Assembly (NCBI GenBank): GCA_965153455.1
Contig: OZ234497.1
Span: forward strand, 17,787,872 to 17,851,871
DNA from: Sphagnum compactum
Lineage: Eukaryota > Bryophyta > Sphagnopsida > Sphagnales
Direction: 5' to 3'
DNA length: 64,000 nt
Below the pieces are notes generated by a model. That model was not told the DNA's origin and did no database searches. It was given only the letters and a program-made list of their open reading frames with translations. Shown in pieces: positions 33,198 through 43,681 of this stretch; positions within the stretch are counted from its first letter, which is position 1; each line of letters starts with the position of its first letter. Made by a program: the position numbers and the translations under genes.

Positions 33198-33807
33198 TAA
33201 TTAAATTACACAAGGAAGGATTACATAACCTTCTTTTTTAGTTTCTCCAACAACAATTTTAATTGAATCCCTAGCATGGTCGCCAAATGTTAACGATACA
33301 TTTTTGTACCATTCTGGATTCTTGTGATACTTTATTAATATAAATATCACATAAAATATTAATGAAAACATTTGAATTATTATTGTAGAATTCTTTATTA
33401 ATGTTGAAGAACTACATTTACCATTATGCCATTATTGAATTGAGACTATCAACAACAATTGGGAAAATATTGAAGCTTCAATAAATCATAAAACATACAT
33501 GCCAAGCTTATCTCACATAATAGTCTTTTCACTCAGAAACACCACTATCATTGTTCAGAATAATCCCCCTTCAAAGTCTCATGTGACAACCTTACCTTTG
33601 TATCGACATGCCTTTTGGCAATTCCAAGAAGTAGTTGTAACTACTTTTGTGTCATATTGTTATGTAGTTATGACAATCTATCTATCATATCAACACAATA
33701 AGCTTAGCTTGCATTAACTTACTATGTTTTGATAGTTCCAAAGGGACTTGCTATGATTTTGTATAATATTCATGTTCTGTCGACATGCCTAAGTATCTCC
33801 CTTACAA
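33198..33807. other. 5' flank of the GPAT fragment, possible LTR border
   Basis: On the minus strand GTTAACATTTGGCGACCATG (about 33294-33275) looks like the 3' end of an LTR (..CA) followed by a TGGCGACC primer-binding-type word, 75 bases upstream of the GPAT fragment. No complete LTR pair was found. Confidence 0.3.
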
Positions 33808-33948
33808 CATGCTACTCCATCTACAAGGGATTGTGCAATTCAAGATTATTTTTCTCTTCTTGGTCCTAGCCTCCAACAACTTGGTGAAGTGTGTTTTGGC
33901 CTCACCAAAGGTATGTCTTTTTCTTCCATGTAAACAACCCAAAAATCC
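33808..33948 (+). repeat. Dispersed repeat 2, copy A (LTR-like)
   Basis: About 140 bp matching 43410-43552 on the opposite strand: CATGCTACTCC, then TGCAATTCAWGATT, TTTTCTCTTC, GTGTGTTTTGGCC, and GTATGTCTTTTTCTTCC. The partner copy continues into a TATA box, so this may be a piece of an LTR or promoter. Confidence 0.7.
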
Positions 33949-34586
33949 AAAAAGTGTAATAAATCTAATTTTTTTTCCTTGAGTCTATTCATGGATTACT
34001 ATAGTAAAGTATAATAACTTATAAAATTATACAAAATCATCCCAATTTAAATCAACATCTTTTATTATTGTGCATGTAATGGGGGTGATTAATATGACTC
34101 AACTTTTCCCTAACACTCTCAAAGCTCCTCGATGCAACATTTTGAACTATGGATTTTTGGATCCAACAATAATTTAAATATTTTTGGAACCTTTGATTGT
34201 AAATCTCATCTACAATTTCAACTTGTGTGTCTGATGTTGACTTTTCTGCAAGCTTTATTTTCATGTTTTGTAGATATGCTTTTGAACCTAGTTTTTGCTC
34301 TTCTACTTGCTCTACTTTTTTTTTTGAAACCTTTTTTTGCAAGTAAACTTTTTGACTTAGATTATCATTCTCTATATGTTTTACTGTCATTGACAAATTT
34401 GAATATTTTAACATTATAGCATTAGGACATATAAATTCTAAGCAAAGTTGGAACTATTCTTCTACCTTAGCTCGTAAAGAGCACATATTCAAAACAGTTT
34501 CATGGCCTTTAATGGGAGCCTAAACCCCATAACCAAACATGATTACATATCCAATGTGACATGGTCCTCTCCCATAACCAAACATA
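33949..34586. other. Intergenic, no supported gene
   Basis: A 120-codon minus-strand frame (34052-34414, Lys/Glu/Gln-rich, coiled-coil-like) has no recognised homology and no clear start or splice context. I leave it uncalled, though it may be gag-like debris. Confidence 0.4.
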
Positions 34587-35790
34587 ACTACATATAACAT
34601 TGTGCCTCTTTTTAATTATTTCTTTTTTCCATGCCCATAACCACACCAAAGAAAAAGATCATTGGAATTATATATAAAACCTGAACACATTTTCTCAAGA
34701 CCGGGCGTTTGATCATAGGGTTGTATTTAAACACTTGCACAAAGGACTGGGACCATACACTGGCACCGGTATGCACAAGAGGGGTGTTTGATCACGGGGT
34801 GATGTTCGGTGGGGGGCATGTTTACCCTAGTTAATCAAACTTAAGAAGTTTCGGAACACGTTGAGATGAGAAAAAAAAGACAATGTCCTTTCGTGATAAG
34901 TCAAAGTTTGATTACGACAACCTGAGCATGTCGTCACGTCGATCGACGGGAAAAACAGATTTGAGCGAATTGAAGAATGCAATTTCATGTGATCGGATAA
35001 CTACATATAACATTGTGCCTCTTTTTAATTATTTCTTTTTTCCATGCCCATAACCACACCAAAGAAAAAAGATCATTGGAATTATATATAAAACCTGAAC
35101 ACATTTTCTCAAGACCGGGCGTTTGATCATAGGGTTGTATTTAAACACTTGCACAAAGGACTGGGACCATACACTGGCACCGGTATGCACAAGAGGGGTG
35201 TTTGATCACGGGGTGATGTTCGGTGGGGGGCATGTTTACCCTAGTTAATCAAACTTAAGAAGTTTCGTTGAGATGAGAAAAAAAAGACAATGTCCTTTCG
35301 TGATAAGTCAAAGTTTGATTACGACAACCTGAGCATGTCGTCATTTGTACGTTTGGAAACACGTCGATCGACGGGAAAAACTGATTTGAGCGAATTGAAG
35401 AATGCAATTTCATGTGATCGGATAACTACATATAACATTGTGCCTCTTTTTAATCATTTCTTTTTTCCATGCCCATAACCACACCAAAGAAAAAAGATCA
35501 TTGGAATTATATATAAAACCTGAACACATTTTCTCAAGACCGGGCGTTTGATCATAGGGTTGTATTTAAACACTTGCACAAAGGACTGGGACCATACACT
35601 GGCATCGGTATGCACAAGAGGGGTGTTTGATCACGGGGTGATGTTCGGTGGGGGGCATGTTTACCCTAGTTAATCAAACTTAAGAAGTTTCGGAACACGT
35701 TGAGATGAGAAAAAAAAGACAATGTCCTATTGTGAGAAGTCAAAGTTTGATGACGACAACGTGAGCATGTCGTCATTTGTACGTTTGGAA
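34587..35790. repeat. Triplicated promoter-like repeat upstream of the SDR gene
   Basis: Copies start at about 34587 and 35000 (~413 bp apart) and 35425 (~425 bp apart), each with CTACATATAACATTGTGCCT. Each contains GGAATTATATATAAAACCTG (a TATA-like box), GACCGGGCGTTTGATCATAG, TGGGACCATACACTGGCA, GGGGTGTTTGATCACGGGGT, and GATGAGAAAAAAAAGACAAT. The third copy is truncated and ends about 300 bp before the SDR start codon. Copies are near-identical apart from one 12-base and one 6-base indel, so the triplication is recent. Confidence 0.92.
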
Positions 35791-36087
35791 ATGTGCATGA
35801 CAACGTGATCTGCAAAAGGATGTGTCTGGCTTCTCCTCATCTGGACGTTTGAAGACGGGTGGATCTATTTATTGTTCCTCAGGGTGATCACGAACGATTG
35901 ACAGAGAGGGGTCAAGTGAACAGAAAAAAAATCCGGTGTCAACAATAGAGTTTCGTGAGGAACTTGTTCTATGTGCAAACAGACGTAAATTTTTCATAGT
36001 TTTACAACGGGGTGGATCCATTTGAAGACATTTACAGTAGTCCGGTTTCAAGAATCCAGGAACGTGAGCAAATTTCAGCTACACAAC

Positions 36088-37703
36088 ATGGCGAAAGAAG
36101 CTGAGAGGTAAGGTATATTGAGAGGTCCTCAGTACTCATGAAGAATTTTTCAAAGGGTGTGATCTTCGCTTCTGCAATCGACAGCCTCAATTTATTCTTG
36201 GACACGTTCTCTTAGTTGTGTGCTCTCTCGGAAGTGTTTCAGGTGGTGGTCCAAAGACACTGTGGCAGTGGTGACAGGAGCCAACAAAGGGATCGGCTTC
36301 GAAATTGTCCGCCAATTGGCGAAGGAGGGTATTACCGTTGTGCTTACAGCTCGCGATGCAACCCGTGGTGAAGAGGCCCTTGAATCTTTGAAAAGCCAAG
36401 GGCTTCACAATGTGAATTTCCATCTTCTTGATGTTACTAGCCAAGAGTCCATACTAGCACTTGCAAACTGGCTGCGCGAGACTTATGGAGGCATTGACAT
36501 TCTTGTAAGGACATGTGACGCATACAAACTCTTCAAACATTTTGCTTTTGTTGTGTGCTAAGTGAAACATTTTGGAGATTGAACAAATTAAATTAGTCAA
36601 AGTTGGTTGTGAAAGCATATGTTGGTGACCTCAAACTGTAAAAGGTTCAAGCAGAAAACTGAAAATTGATGAGTTACTGATGTTGTATTTGCTACTCCAG
36701 ATCAATAATGCAGCCATTCTACTCATTGGAAAAGACACGACCTTTGAGACTGTGAAACCTGTATTCGACACAAATTATTTCGGTGTCAAAAATGTCACAA
36801 AAGCTCTACTTCCTCTTCTACGTGATGATACACCTGGTGGTGCTCGAGTCATTGTTGTGGCATCTAGGGCTGGCCAACTCAAGGTAACGTGCTCGGGTAT
36901 CCTTGTTCCACAACAACCCCTCAATGATCCTCTTTTGTGCACTTGAATGAAATCTTTAGCTCTTTTCCAAATGGATAGGTCTAGAGGGAGAATTAAGCTT
37001 TCTAAATTTGAAATCCCATGTCTAGGTAGAATCTAAAAAGCATTGTGAATTCTTATGGATTATTAGAATGTGAAAATTTTCCATCAATTGAGTCAAGCAT
37101 CCATGCCATTCTAAGCAAACTAATAAGCAAGAAAAGTCCTATTGATGGAAGGCATGGAGTGACAAGCAGATTGTTTGATTCACATTTTCTAACTAGAGGT
37201 TGACTCCCACATCCAGCAATGTGCATTTTCTGATTATGTTTCATATATGTGGTTGTGTGTGTGCCAAACTTCAGTCCCTAGAAAGCAAGGATTACGTTAA
37301 AACTTTCTCTGATAGGGAGCACCTTACGGAAGAGGCTGTTGACAATTTTGCAAATCACTACTTGAAGGACATTGCAAATGGGTCCCTCAAAGAAGGGGAT
37401 TGGGTTGACATAAGTTCACGCCCAGGGCCAAACTGGGGATGGCCATTTGAGACTTATGCAGTTTCCAAAGTTGCAGTCATCGCTTTTGTGAGTGTCCTAC
37501 ATAACACTTTTTTTTCCAAACCTGGAAGTGGAAAAAAGATCAATATCTTTAGCTGCTGCCCTGGTTATGTCGCCACAAGTGTCAATACCAGCGGAGGGAA
37601 TAGTGTTGAAGTAGGTGCTGATACCCCAGTATGGTTAGCACTCCATTCTCCAGAAGGAGGTTCTGGAAAATTTTGGGCTGAGAGAGAAGAAATTGATTTT
37701 TAA
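36088..37703 (+). CDS. Short-chain dehydrogenase/reductase, carbonyl-reductase/salutaridine-reductase-like (four exons, 297 aa)
   Basis: Exons 36088-36107, 36243-36504, 36701-36883 and 37275-37703 are joined at GAG|GTAAGG, CTT|GTAAGG and AAG|GTAACG donors and TTTCAG, CTCCAG and CTTCAG acceptors. All phases agree. The start ATGGCGAAAGAAGC follows a leader (TTTCAGCTACACAAC) conserved in the paralogue. The protein is a classical Rossmann SDR. It has cofactor motif TGANKGIG (18-25, NADP-type with R38-like ARDATRG), NNA (96-98), catalytic Asn in TNYFG (119), Ser149 in VVASRAG, and Tyr216/Lys220 in YAVSK. Its length is slightly below plant salutaridine/menthone reductases. The likely role is NADPH-dependent reduction of a ketone or aldehyde in the cytosol, in specialised metabolism or detoxification. 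The substrate cannot be told. NNAA replaces the usual NNAG. A triplicated TATA-bearing repeat lies upstream. Confidence 0.9.
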
Positions 37704-40294
37704 TGTTGATGTTGTTCTTCAGTCTTATTTCTCTAGAATCCCATCTCCTACTATTCAAGAGTTGCAAATGCATTGGAAACTGGTACACAATTTCAGACAT
37801 AAAGTACCTAGGGGGTTGATATTCCCATAGATTTCATATATCTTTTTATTACATGAACTCTAGTTAGGTTCCTGTATAATTCAATGATTCCTAAATCACA
37901 CCCTTTGCAATTTCCATGTGACCCTCCCATGTGAGCTGTGCCTAAACCGACTTTACTCTGAAATTGACACCGATAGTTGAAAAAATATATGAGGAGTGGG
38001 AGACCAGCCAAGAAACCTCATGTTGCAACCATCCCACCACTCAAATGAGTTACAATATTGATGATCTCTGATAAGCAGCAATAGGGCTTTTCTTATTACC
38101 CACACCAACTTTGGCTAAGTTCTTTGTTCCAGGTTCCCATGCATACTTTGGACTCCACCATCTCTTCCCCTATTCAACTATCCCAACCATTCAATTTTAA
38201 ATAAGCTGCATTTTATCATCATAGGTGGGAAATGAAGTTTTATAATTGACATTGGCCAAGGTCTTCAAATGCTTCCTTCTGTGGGAATAATGAAATCGAC
38301 ATTCACAATTCAACACATGGAATTTTGGATGGTTCTTCTTAATTAAGACCCCCTTCAAACTTCTAACATGAAAATTACATATCTTGATCACTGTACTTCT
38401 TGGCATAGTTGTGGCTTCAACAAAAAAGTTCAACTATTCCCTTTGTAACAACCTTAAATTCAAACTAGAGGTCTATTAATGACTCCCAATATTTTATTTG
38501 TTTATTTAGTAAAGAGGATTGTAAGAACCTTTGATTGAAGGGTGGCACCATGGGTACTGAAGGTATGAATCATGTGACTAGACAAAAGATAGTGTCATGT
38601 GCAACTTTCTTGTGCGAACTTGTGCACCTCCAGGGATCAATATAATGAAATTGTTTCTTAGAATCTGGTCACATGATGCATACCTTCAACTTTCTGGTGT
38701 GAAGTTGTGTACTTAAATCTAGAGCGAAAAATCCTTGCAGCTAACAACCAACACATCTAGTTCCAATTACAAGTAAACTGCATAGGCACAGTTGAACTAG
38801 TTTCTAGAGATGAGAGGCCACATAGGGTGAGGTTCTGGATGCACATAAGAAGAAAATAAAGTTGTCTAGAATCTAGACAAATCTCATAAACAATTTCAAA
38901 TTCAAATCACTTAACCATGTCACATAGTTTCATCATCTCTCCTGATTCTGTTTCAACATGCCATAAAGGATGGAATCATTATGCAATGAACCTATTGTTT
39001 CCATCAAATAGATAATCAAAATCCATTGTCATTTTACAATCAAATTACCATAATCTTTTGTGATTTTGTTTGAACCCATCAACTCTCCTTTTTTTTTTTT
39101 GGGACCTGTCAACTCTTATACCCCTATACTCTTATAATTTTGTGTTTGAACTTGCCATAAAGAGCAGAGCCATTATGTTATGATCAGCTTGTTACAAACA
39201 GGGAACAATAGCCCTAAGGGTGAAGAGACAATTGGAGTAGCTTTTAGATGGCAAACCTTTTGTTTCTCTTCTTGATGAGTGAGGCACTTAACCCAGCAAA
39301 TCATGATTGCTTGGCTACTCTAGAATGCATGCAGTTGCCTCTGGACCTCTGAACCCACAAGAGTACCCAAACAAGTAAGTATTGAACTTTCCTCCACTTA
39401 TCAGAGGATTCTGCCAAAGCATGTTCACCAAAGCTCACCTTTACAACTTGGCTAATTATGTCTTGGACTTTGCAAATTGCCAAAGTGTGGAGCACTTTCC
39501 ACAAAGGTTATATCCACAAAACCATTGAATTCCCAAAGCTCAGCAAGAAGTGTTCCAAAAAGATGATCACATTTAATGATAGCAAAAACCAACTTGTCAA
39601 CGTTCAAAGCACTTGAGATCAGAGCTTACAGAAAAAAGCTGGTAAGCTTGCAACCAATGAAAACCAGCCATTTCCATTCACCTCATTAAGCATGACTCTG
39701 GTGTATTAGGAAGTGAAAAATCACACTAGAAAAGATTCATTCATATGCATTCAACTACCTAATCACTACAAAGCATAGAAAGTTGGAAATCAAGCAAAGT
39801 TAGAAAAACACTCAATTGCAAACTAAACAAGTTGTTACATTTGTGATGTTATGCTGATCAAACGTAGAGGAGCTGTTCAACTGCTAGCCATCACTAGATC
39901 TAGCAGCAATGTTGCACTTTTGCTGACATTCACATGTTACATAAACCATCTCACACTGGTGAGTCTCTGGATCTCCATCCCCAAGTTTGTTTTTCACAAT
40001 TGAATCCAGTTCTCATGTTCTCCAACAAACTTCCGAGCTTACACTTGTGAGAGAGAACCTCTACAAAGCTCCAAACACTAGTCCAGAACCTCTACTAAAG
40101 CTAGAGGTTGTGTAATAGTGTTTGAAGTTTTCATACTTTGTAGAACTACACTGCAAGCACAGTATATTCTGAGCTAGTGTTCAAGCTAAATGAGTATCAA
40201 AAGTTTGTAGAACTATTCTACAAACCTCGAGAGAACTTGAGAGAGAGAGAAGAAAGGAGGCAGCAATCATGATGGCAGTTACAAAAAATGTGGA
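37704..40294. other. Intergenic between convergent SDR copies, nothing recognised
   Basis: 2.6 kb without a supported gene. The missing 3' part of the minus-strand SDR copy was searched for here and not found. A CT-rich/GA-rich stretch with palindromic GTTTGTAGAACTATTCTACA-type words lies at 40200-40225, next to the break in exon 4. Confidence 0.55.
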
Positions 40295-42231
40295 TTACAA
40301 AAAACTATGAAAATTGTCAACAAAGTCTTCAGTAAGGTGCTTCCTGTCAGAGAGAGTTTTGACATAATCCTTGCTTTCGAGCATCTGAAGTTTCACAAAC
40401 ACACATGAAAATACGTAAAACATAATCAGAAAATGCATCTTATTGGATGTGGGGGTCAAACCTATACTTTAGAAACCGTGAATCAAACAATCCAAGCTTG
40501 TCACTCCATGACTTCCATCAATATGACTTCACTTGCTTCTGGGTTTGTTCAGAATGGCATGGATGTTTGACATAGTAGTAATTTTTTGCAGTCTAATAAT
40601 CCATTACCATTCACAATGTTTTTTGAATTCTACTAGTTAGACATGGCATCCCAAATTTAGAAAACTTAGGTCTCCCTGCAGACCTATCCATTTGTAACAG
40701 AGCTAAAATTTCACTCAAGTACATATTAGACGGCCATTTATGAATTGATGTGGAGTAGGGATGCCCAATGACATTACCTTGAGTTGGGCAACCCTAGATG
40801 CCACAACAATGACTCGAGCACCACCAGGTGTATCATCACGTAGAAGAGGAAGCAGAGCTTTTGTGACTTTTTTGACACCAAAATAATTTGTGTCCAATAC
40901 AGGTTTCACAGTCTCAAAGGTTACGTCCTTGTCAAGATTTACAATGCCTGCATTATTGATCTGGAGTTGCAATACAACATGAATAACTCATCAATTTGCA
41001 GTTTTCCAATTGAATTTTTTTAAGTTTGTGGTCATTAACAAATGCTTCAGCTTTCACAAACAACTTTGTTTGATTTATTTTGTTGAAACTAAAAAATGTT
41101 TCACTTAGCATACAACAAAAGCAAAATGTTTGAGGAGTTTGTATGCTTCAAATGTGCTTACAAGAATGTCAATGCCTCCATAGGTCTTGTGCAGCCATTC
41201 TGCAAGTGCTAGTATGGACTCTTGGCTAGCAACATCAAGAGGATGGAAATTCACATTGTGAAGCCCTTGGCTTTTCAAAGATTCAAGGGCCTCATTACCA
41301 CGGGTTGCATCGCGAGCTGTAAGCACAACGGTAATACCCTCCTTTGCCAATTGGCGGACAATCTCCAATCCTATCCCTTTGTTGGCTCCTGTCACCACTG
41401 CCACGGTGTCTTTGGACCACCACCTAAAACCATCTCACTTTCAAAAATGCTTCCGAGAGAGCACACAACTAAGAGAACATATCCAAGGAAAAATTGAGAT
41501 TATCAATTGCAGAAGGGAAGATCACACCCTCAGTACTCAATACTTATGAACATTTCAGATCTGACAAAAATGCAGCAAAAACCAGTCAGCGTAAAAAAAG
41601 AATCCCCTGAAAACGATAACATGGAGAAACAACAAAAATATTTGCAAATCAGCCAGCCAGATCTTCCAATTAACGTTAGGAGAAAGAGTGACTCCTTAGG
41701 AGAGGCTAATTTCATGTTTGTTACCAATTTTCACATCATAGCTTAGGTTTGTACTATTTTATAGAATTTCAGGAACTGATTCATTCCAATTGATCTGGAA
41801 GAACAATAAGGCCAAGGCAAAAGATCATGAAGGAGGCTTATGAATATTAATGCATCCAACGCAAATGTAGGTTGCATTCATGGCAAACAAGGAGAACCTT
41901 GTCTAAACTGTCGTCGTGACCAAAAACGCTTGAGCCGAGCACAAGAGACGGAAGGAGACTTATACTGATACGAAACAACTTTCAGAATATGTCCTGAGTA
42001 TTGAAAGTGGAGCGACAGGCCTACAATAATGAAGAGATGTGGAAAAATTGGGTATTCCAAACCTTAGAATGCAAAAGGTTACTGCAGATTTCCGCCAACA
42101 ACTTTGTGATCAAATTGCACAACTTGAATGTGTGGTATCCCCAAGATATAACCCGAGCATCTGGTTGCTAGGTTGCGATAGAAAGGAGATAAGGACACAA
42201 CACCCACGTACCTCTCAGCTTCTTTACCCAT
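40295..42231 (-). pseudogene. Truncated SDR paralogue
   Basis: Exons 42231-42212, 41423-41162, 40960-40778 and 40384-40295 use the same junctions and exon lengths (20, 262 and 183 bp) as the 36-kb gene. TGANKGIG, NNAG, TNYFG and VVASR are intact, and the protein is close to its neighbour throughout. In exon 4 similarity stops after TEDFVDNF. Unrelated sequence brings a TAA (40297-40295) six codons later, leaving 184 residues without the catalytic YxxxK or the substrate loop. Intron 1 is expanded to 788 bp. It lies tail-to-tail with the intact copy and arose by an inverted duplication that also copied the leader. It cannot be a functional reductase. Transcription is possible. Confidence 0.85.
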
Positions 42232-42734
42232 GTTGTGTAGCTGAAATGTTTTCACGTTTGCCTGTTCAAACCGGACAACTAGAAAATGTCTTCCAGGAAG
42301 GACCTCTACTCCAGAGATTCACCAACTTCCTTTCACAAATAAAACGAGTTCCTCCCCAAACTTTATAGAGAAATGTTGGCCCCGGACAATACATTAACGT
42401 GTGTTCAGGTGTCGAATTAGGAGGAGACAGGCACACTCTTTTCCACATTACAATGCTCTGGACATTTCCATAACCGCACACCACTGCAAAAATACAGGTT
42501 AGGTTGAAACTTCAGTTGAACTTTCACATCACATGTAACGCAGGAAACTTCCAACGAAGGACAAGCCATGCACAATATTATTTTTCCAGATGAATTCTCA
42601 ATGCAGTAATAAAAGTACCCCCAGTTTACATAATATACTAATGGTAGTATATTATTTGTGACTCGTACTAATTAGTTTGTTGGCCCCCCAAAGTTTAATT
42701 CTTTTTCTTTTGCCATCAGCATCAAGGTCTTTTT
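42232..42734. other. 5' flank of the SDR paralogue
   Basis: The minus strand just upstream of the ATG (42232-42285) retains the leader and TTGTCCGGTTTGAA word found upstream of the 36-kb gene (AGTCCGGTTTCAA), but the triplicated repeat is absent here. Confidence 0.6.
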
Positions 42735-43014
42735 GTCAATTTTGTGATGTAGCTGAAGTGGCCATCATCCCTAAGATGATATAGCCAGATTTGGTTACAG
42801 ACTAAATATGAAAGTAGAAAAAAAAACAGGATCCTTTTTAATTCTTGGCTACCTAGTGGAACTTATCATAAAAATCTGATGATTTGGAACTTTTTTATTG
42901 GAACTCTGGCAAATTTGGGCCATTTTTTCGTGGAAAATCCTTTGTATAGGTCGAAATCATATTTTTCAGGTCGAAATTTGGCAATATTTCGCCAAAAAAA
43001 AACACACTGATCAA
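42735..43014 (-). repeat. Dispersed repeat, copy B
   Basis: Partner of 2837-3123 in opposite orientation. It reads from GTTGATCAGTGTG to CACAAAATTGAC on the minus strand, with about 75-80% identity by eye. Confidence 0.75.
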
Positions 43015-43409
43015 CATCTTTGTTTAGCTTGGCACAAATTTTTAAAATCAAGATTTGAAGATTCCTGAAACAAATATGATATGTTGTAATCTCATCCTTT
43101 GGGCTCCTTTGTATAGGTTACAAGAGTAATAATGAGGGCACAGGATATGGCCTAAAGTGAGAGCTATTGGGAACAAGTTGGGGAACACATTGGAAACTTG
43201 GGGAACATATTGAAAACTTGCAAATTTGATGAAGACACAGTGGAAATTTCATGGGAAAAAAATTGGGAACAGTGAAAATCCAACACCCCGACCCTCCCTC
43301 AAAAGGAAAAAAACCTGGGCCGACCGGGTGCATGCTGCCTCACACAACATCATTGGCTCCAAGAAATATTTTGCCAACTGACGTTCTTTGCCGTTGTCGG
43401 TGTACACTA

Positions 43410-43552
43410 GATTCTTGGGTTATTTATAGGGAAGAAAAAGACATACTCTTGGTGGGGCCAAAACACACTCCGCCAAATTGATGGAGGTTGGGACTAGGAA
43501 GAGAAAAAAAATCATGAATTGCATAGCAGCTTGTAGGAGACGGAGTAGCATG
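43410..43552 (-). repeat. Dispersed repeat 2, copy B, with a TATA-like box
   Basis: Matches 33808-33948 on the opposite strand. On the minus strand it reads GTATGTCTTTTTCTTCCCTA then TAAATAACCCAAGAATC, so CCCTATAAATAACC (43417-43431) may be the TATA box of an old LTR promoter. Confidence 0.65.
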
Positions 43553-43681
43553 CTAAATTTACAAGCAACAAACTTTACATCAAACAAGGAAAAGCTTCCC
43601 CATGCTTTTGACCCACAAAAAAAAAGATCGACACCACAATTGAATCGAATGCCTTCAACAATTAAAAGAGGCATGTGAACA

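Noticed and set aside
34052-34414. 120-codon minus-strand frame, Lys/Glu/Gln-rich
   Set aside because: No recognised family or splice context. Possibly gag debris but not demonstrable.
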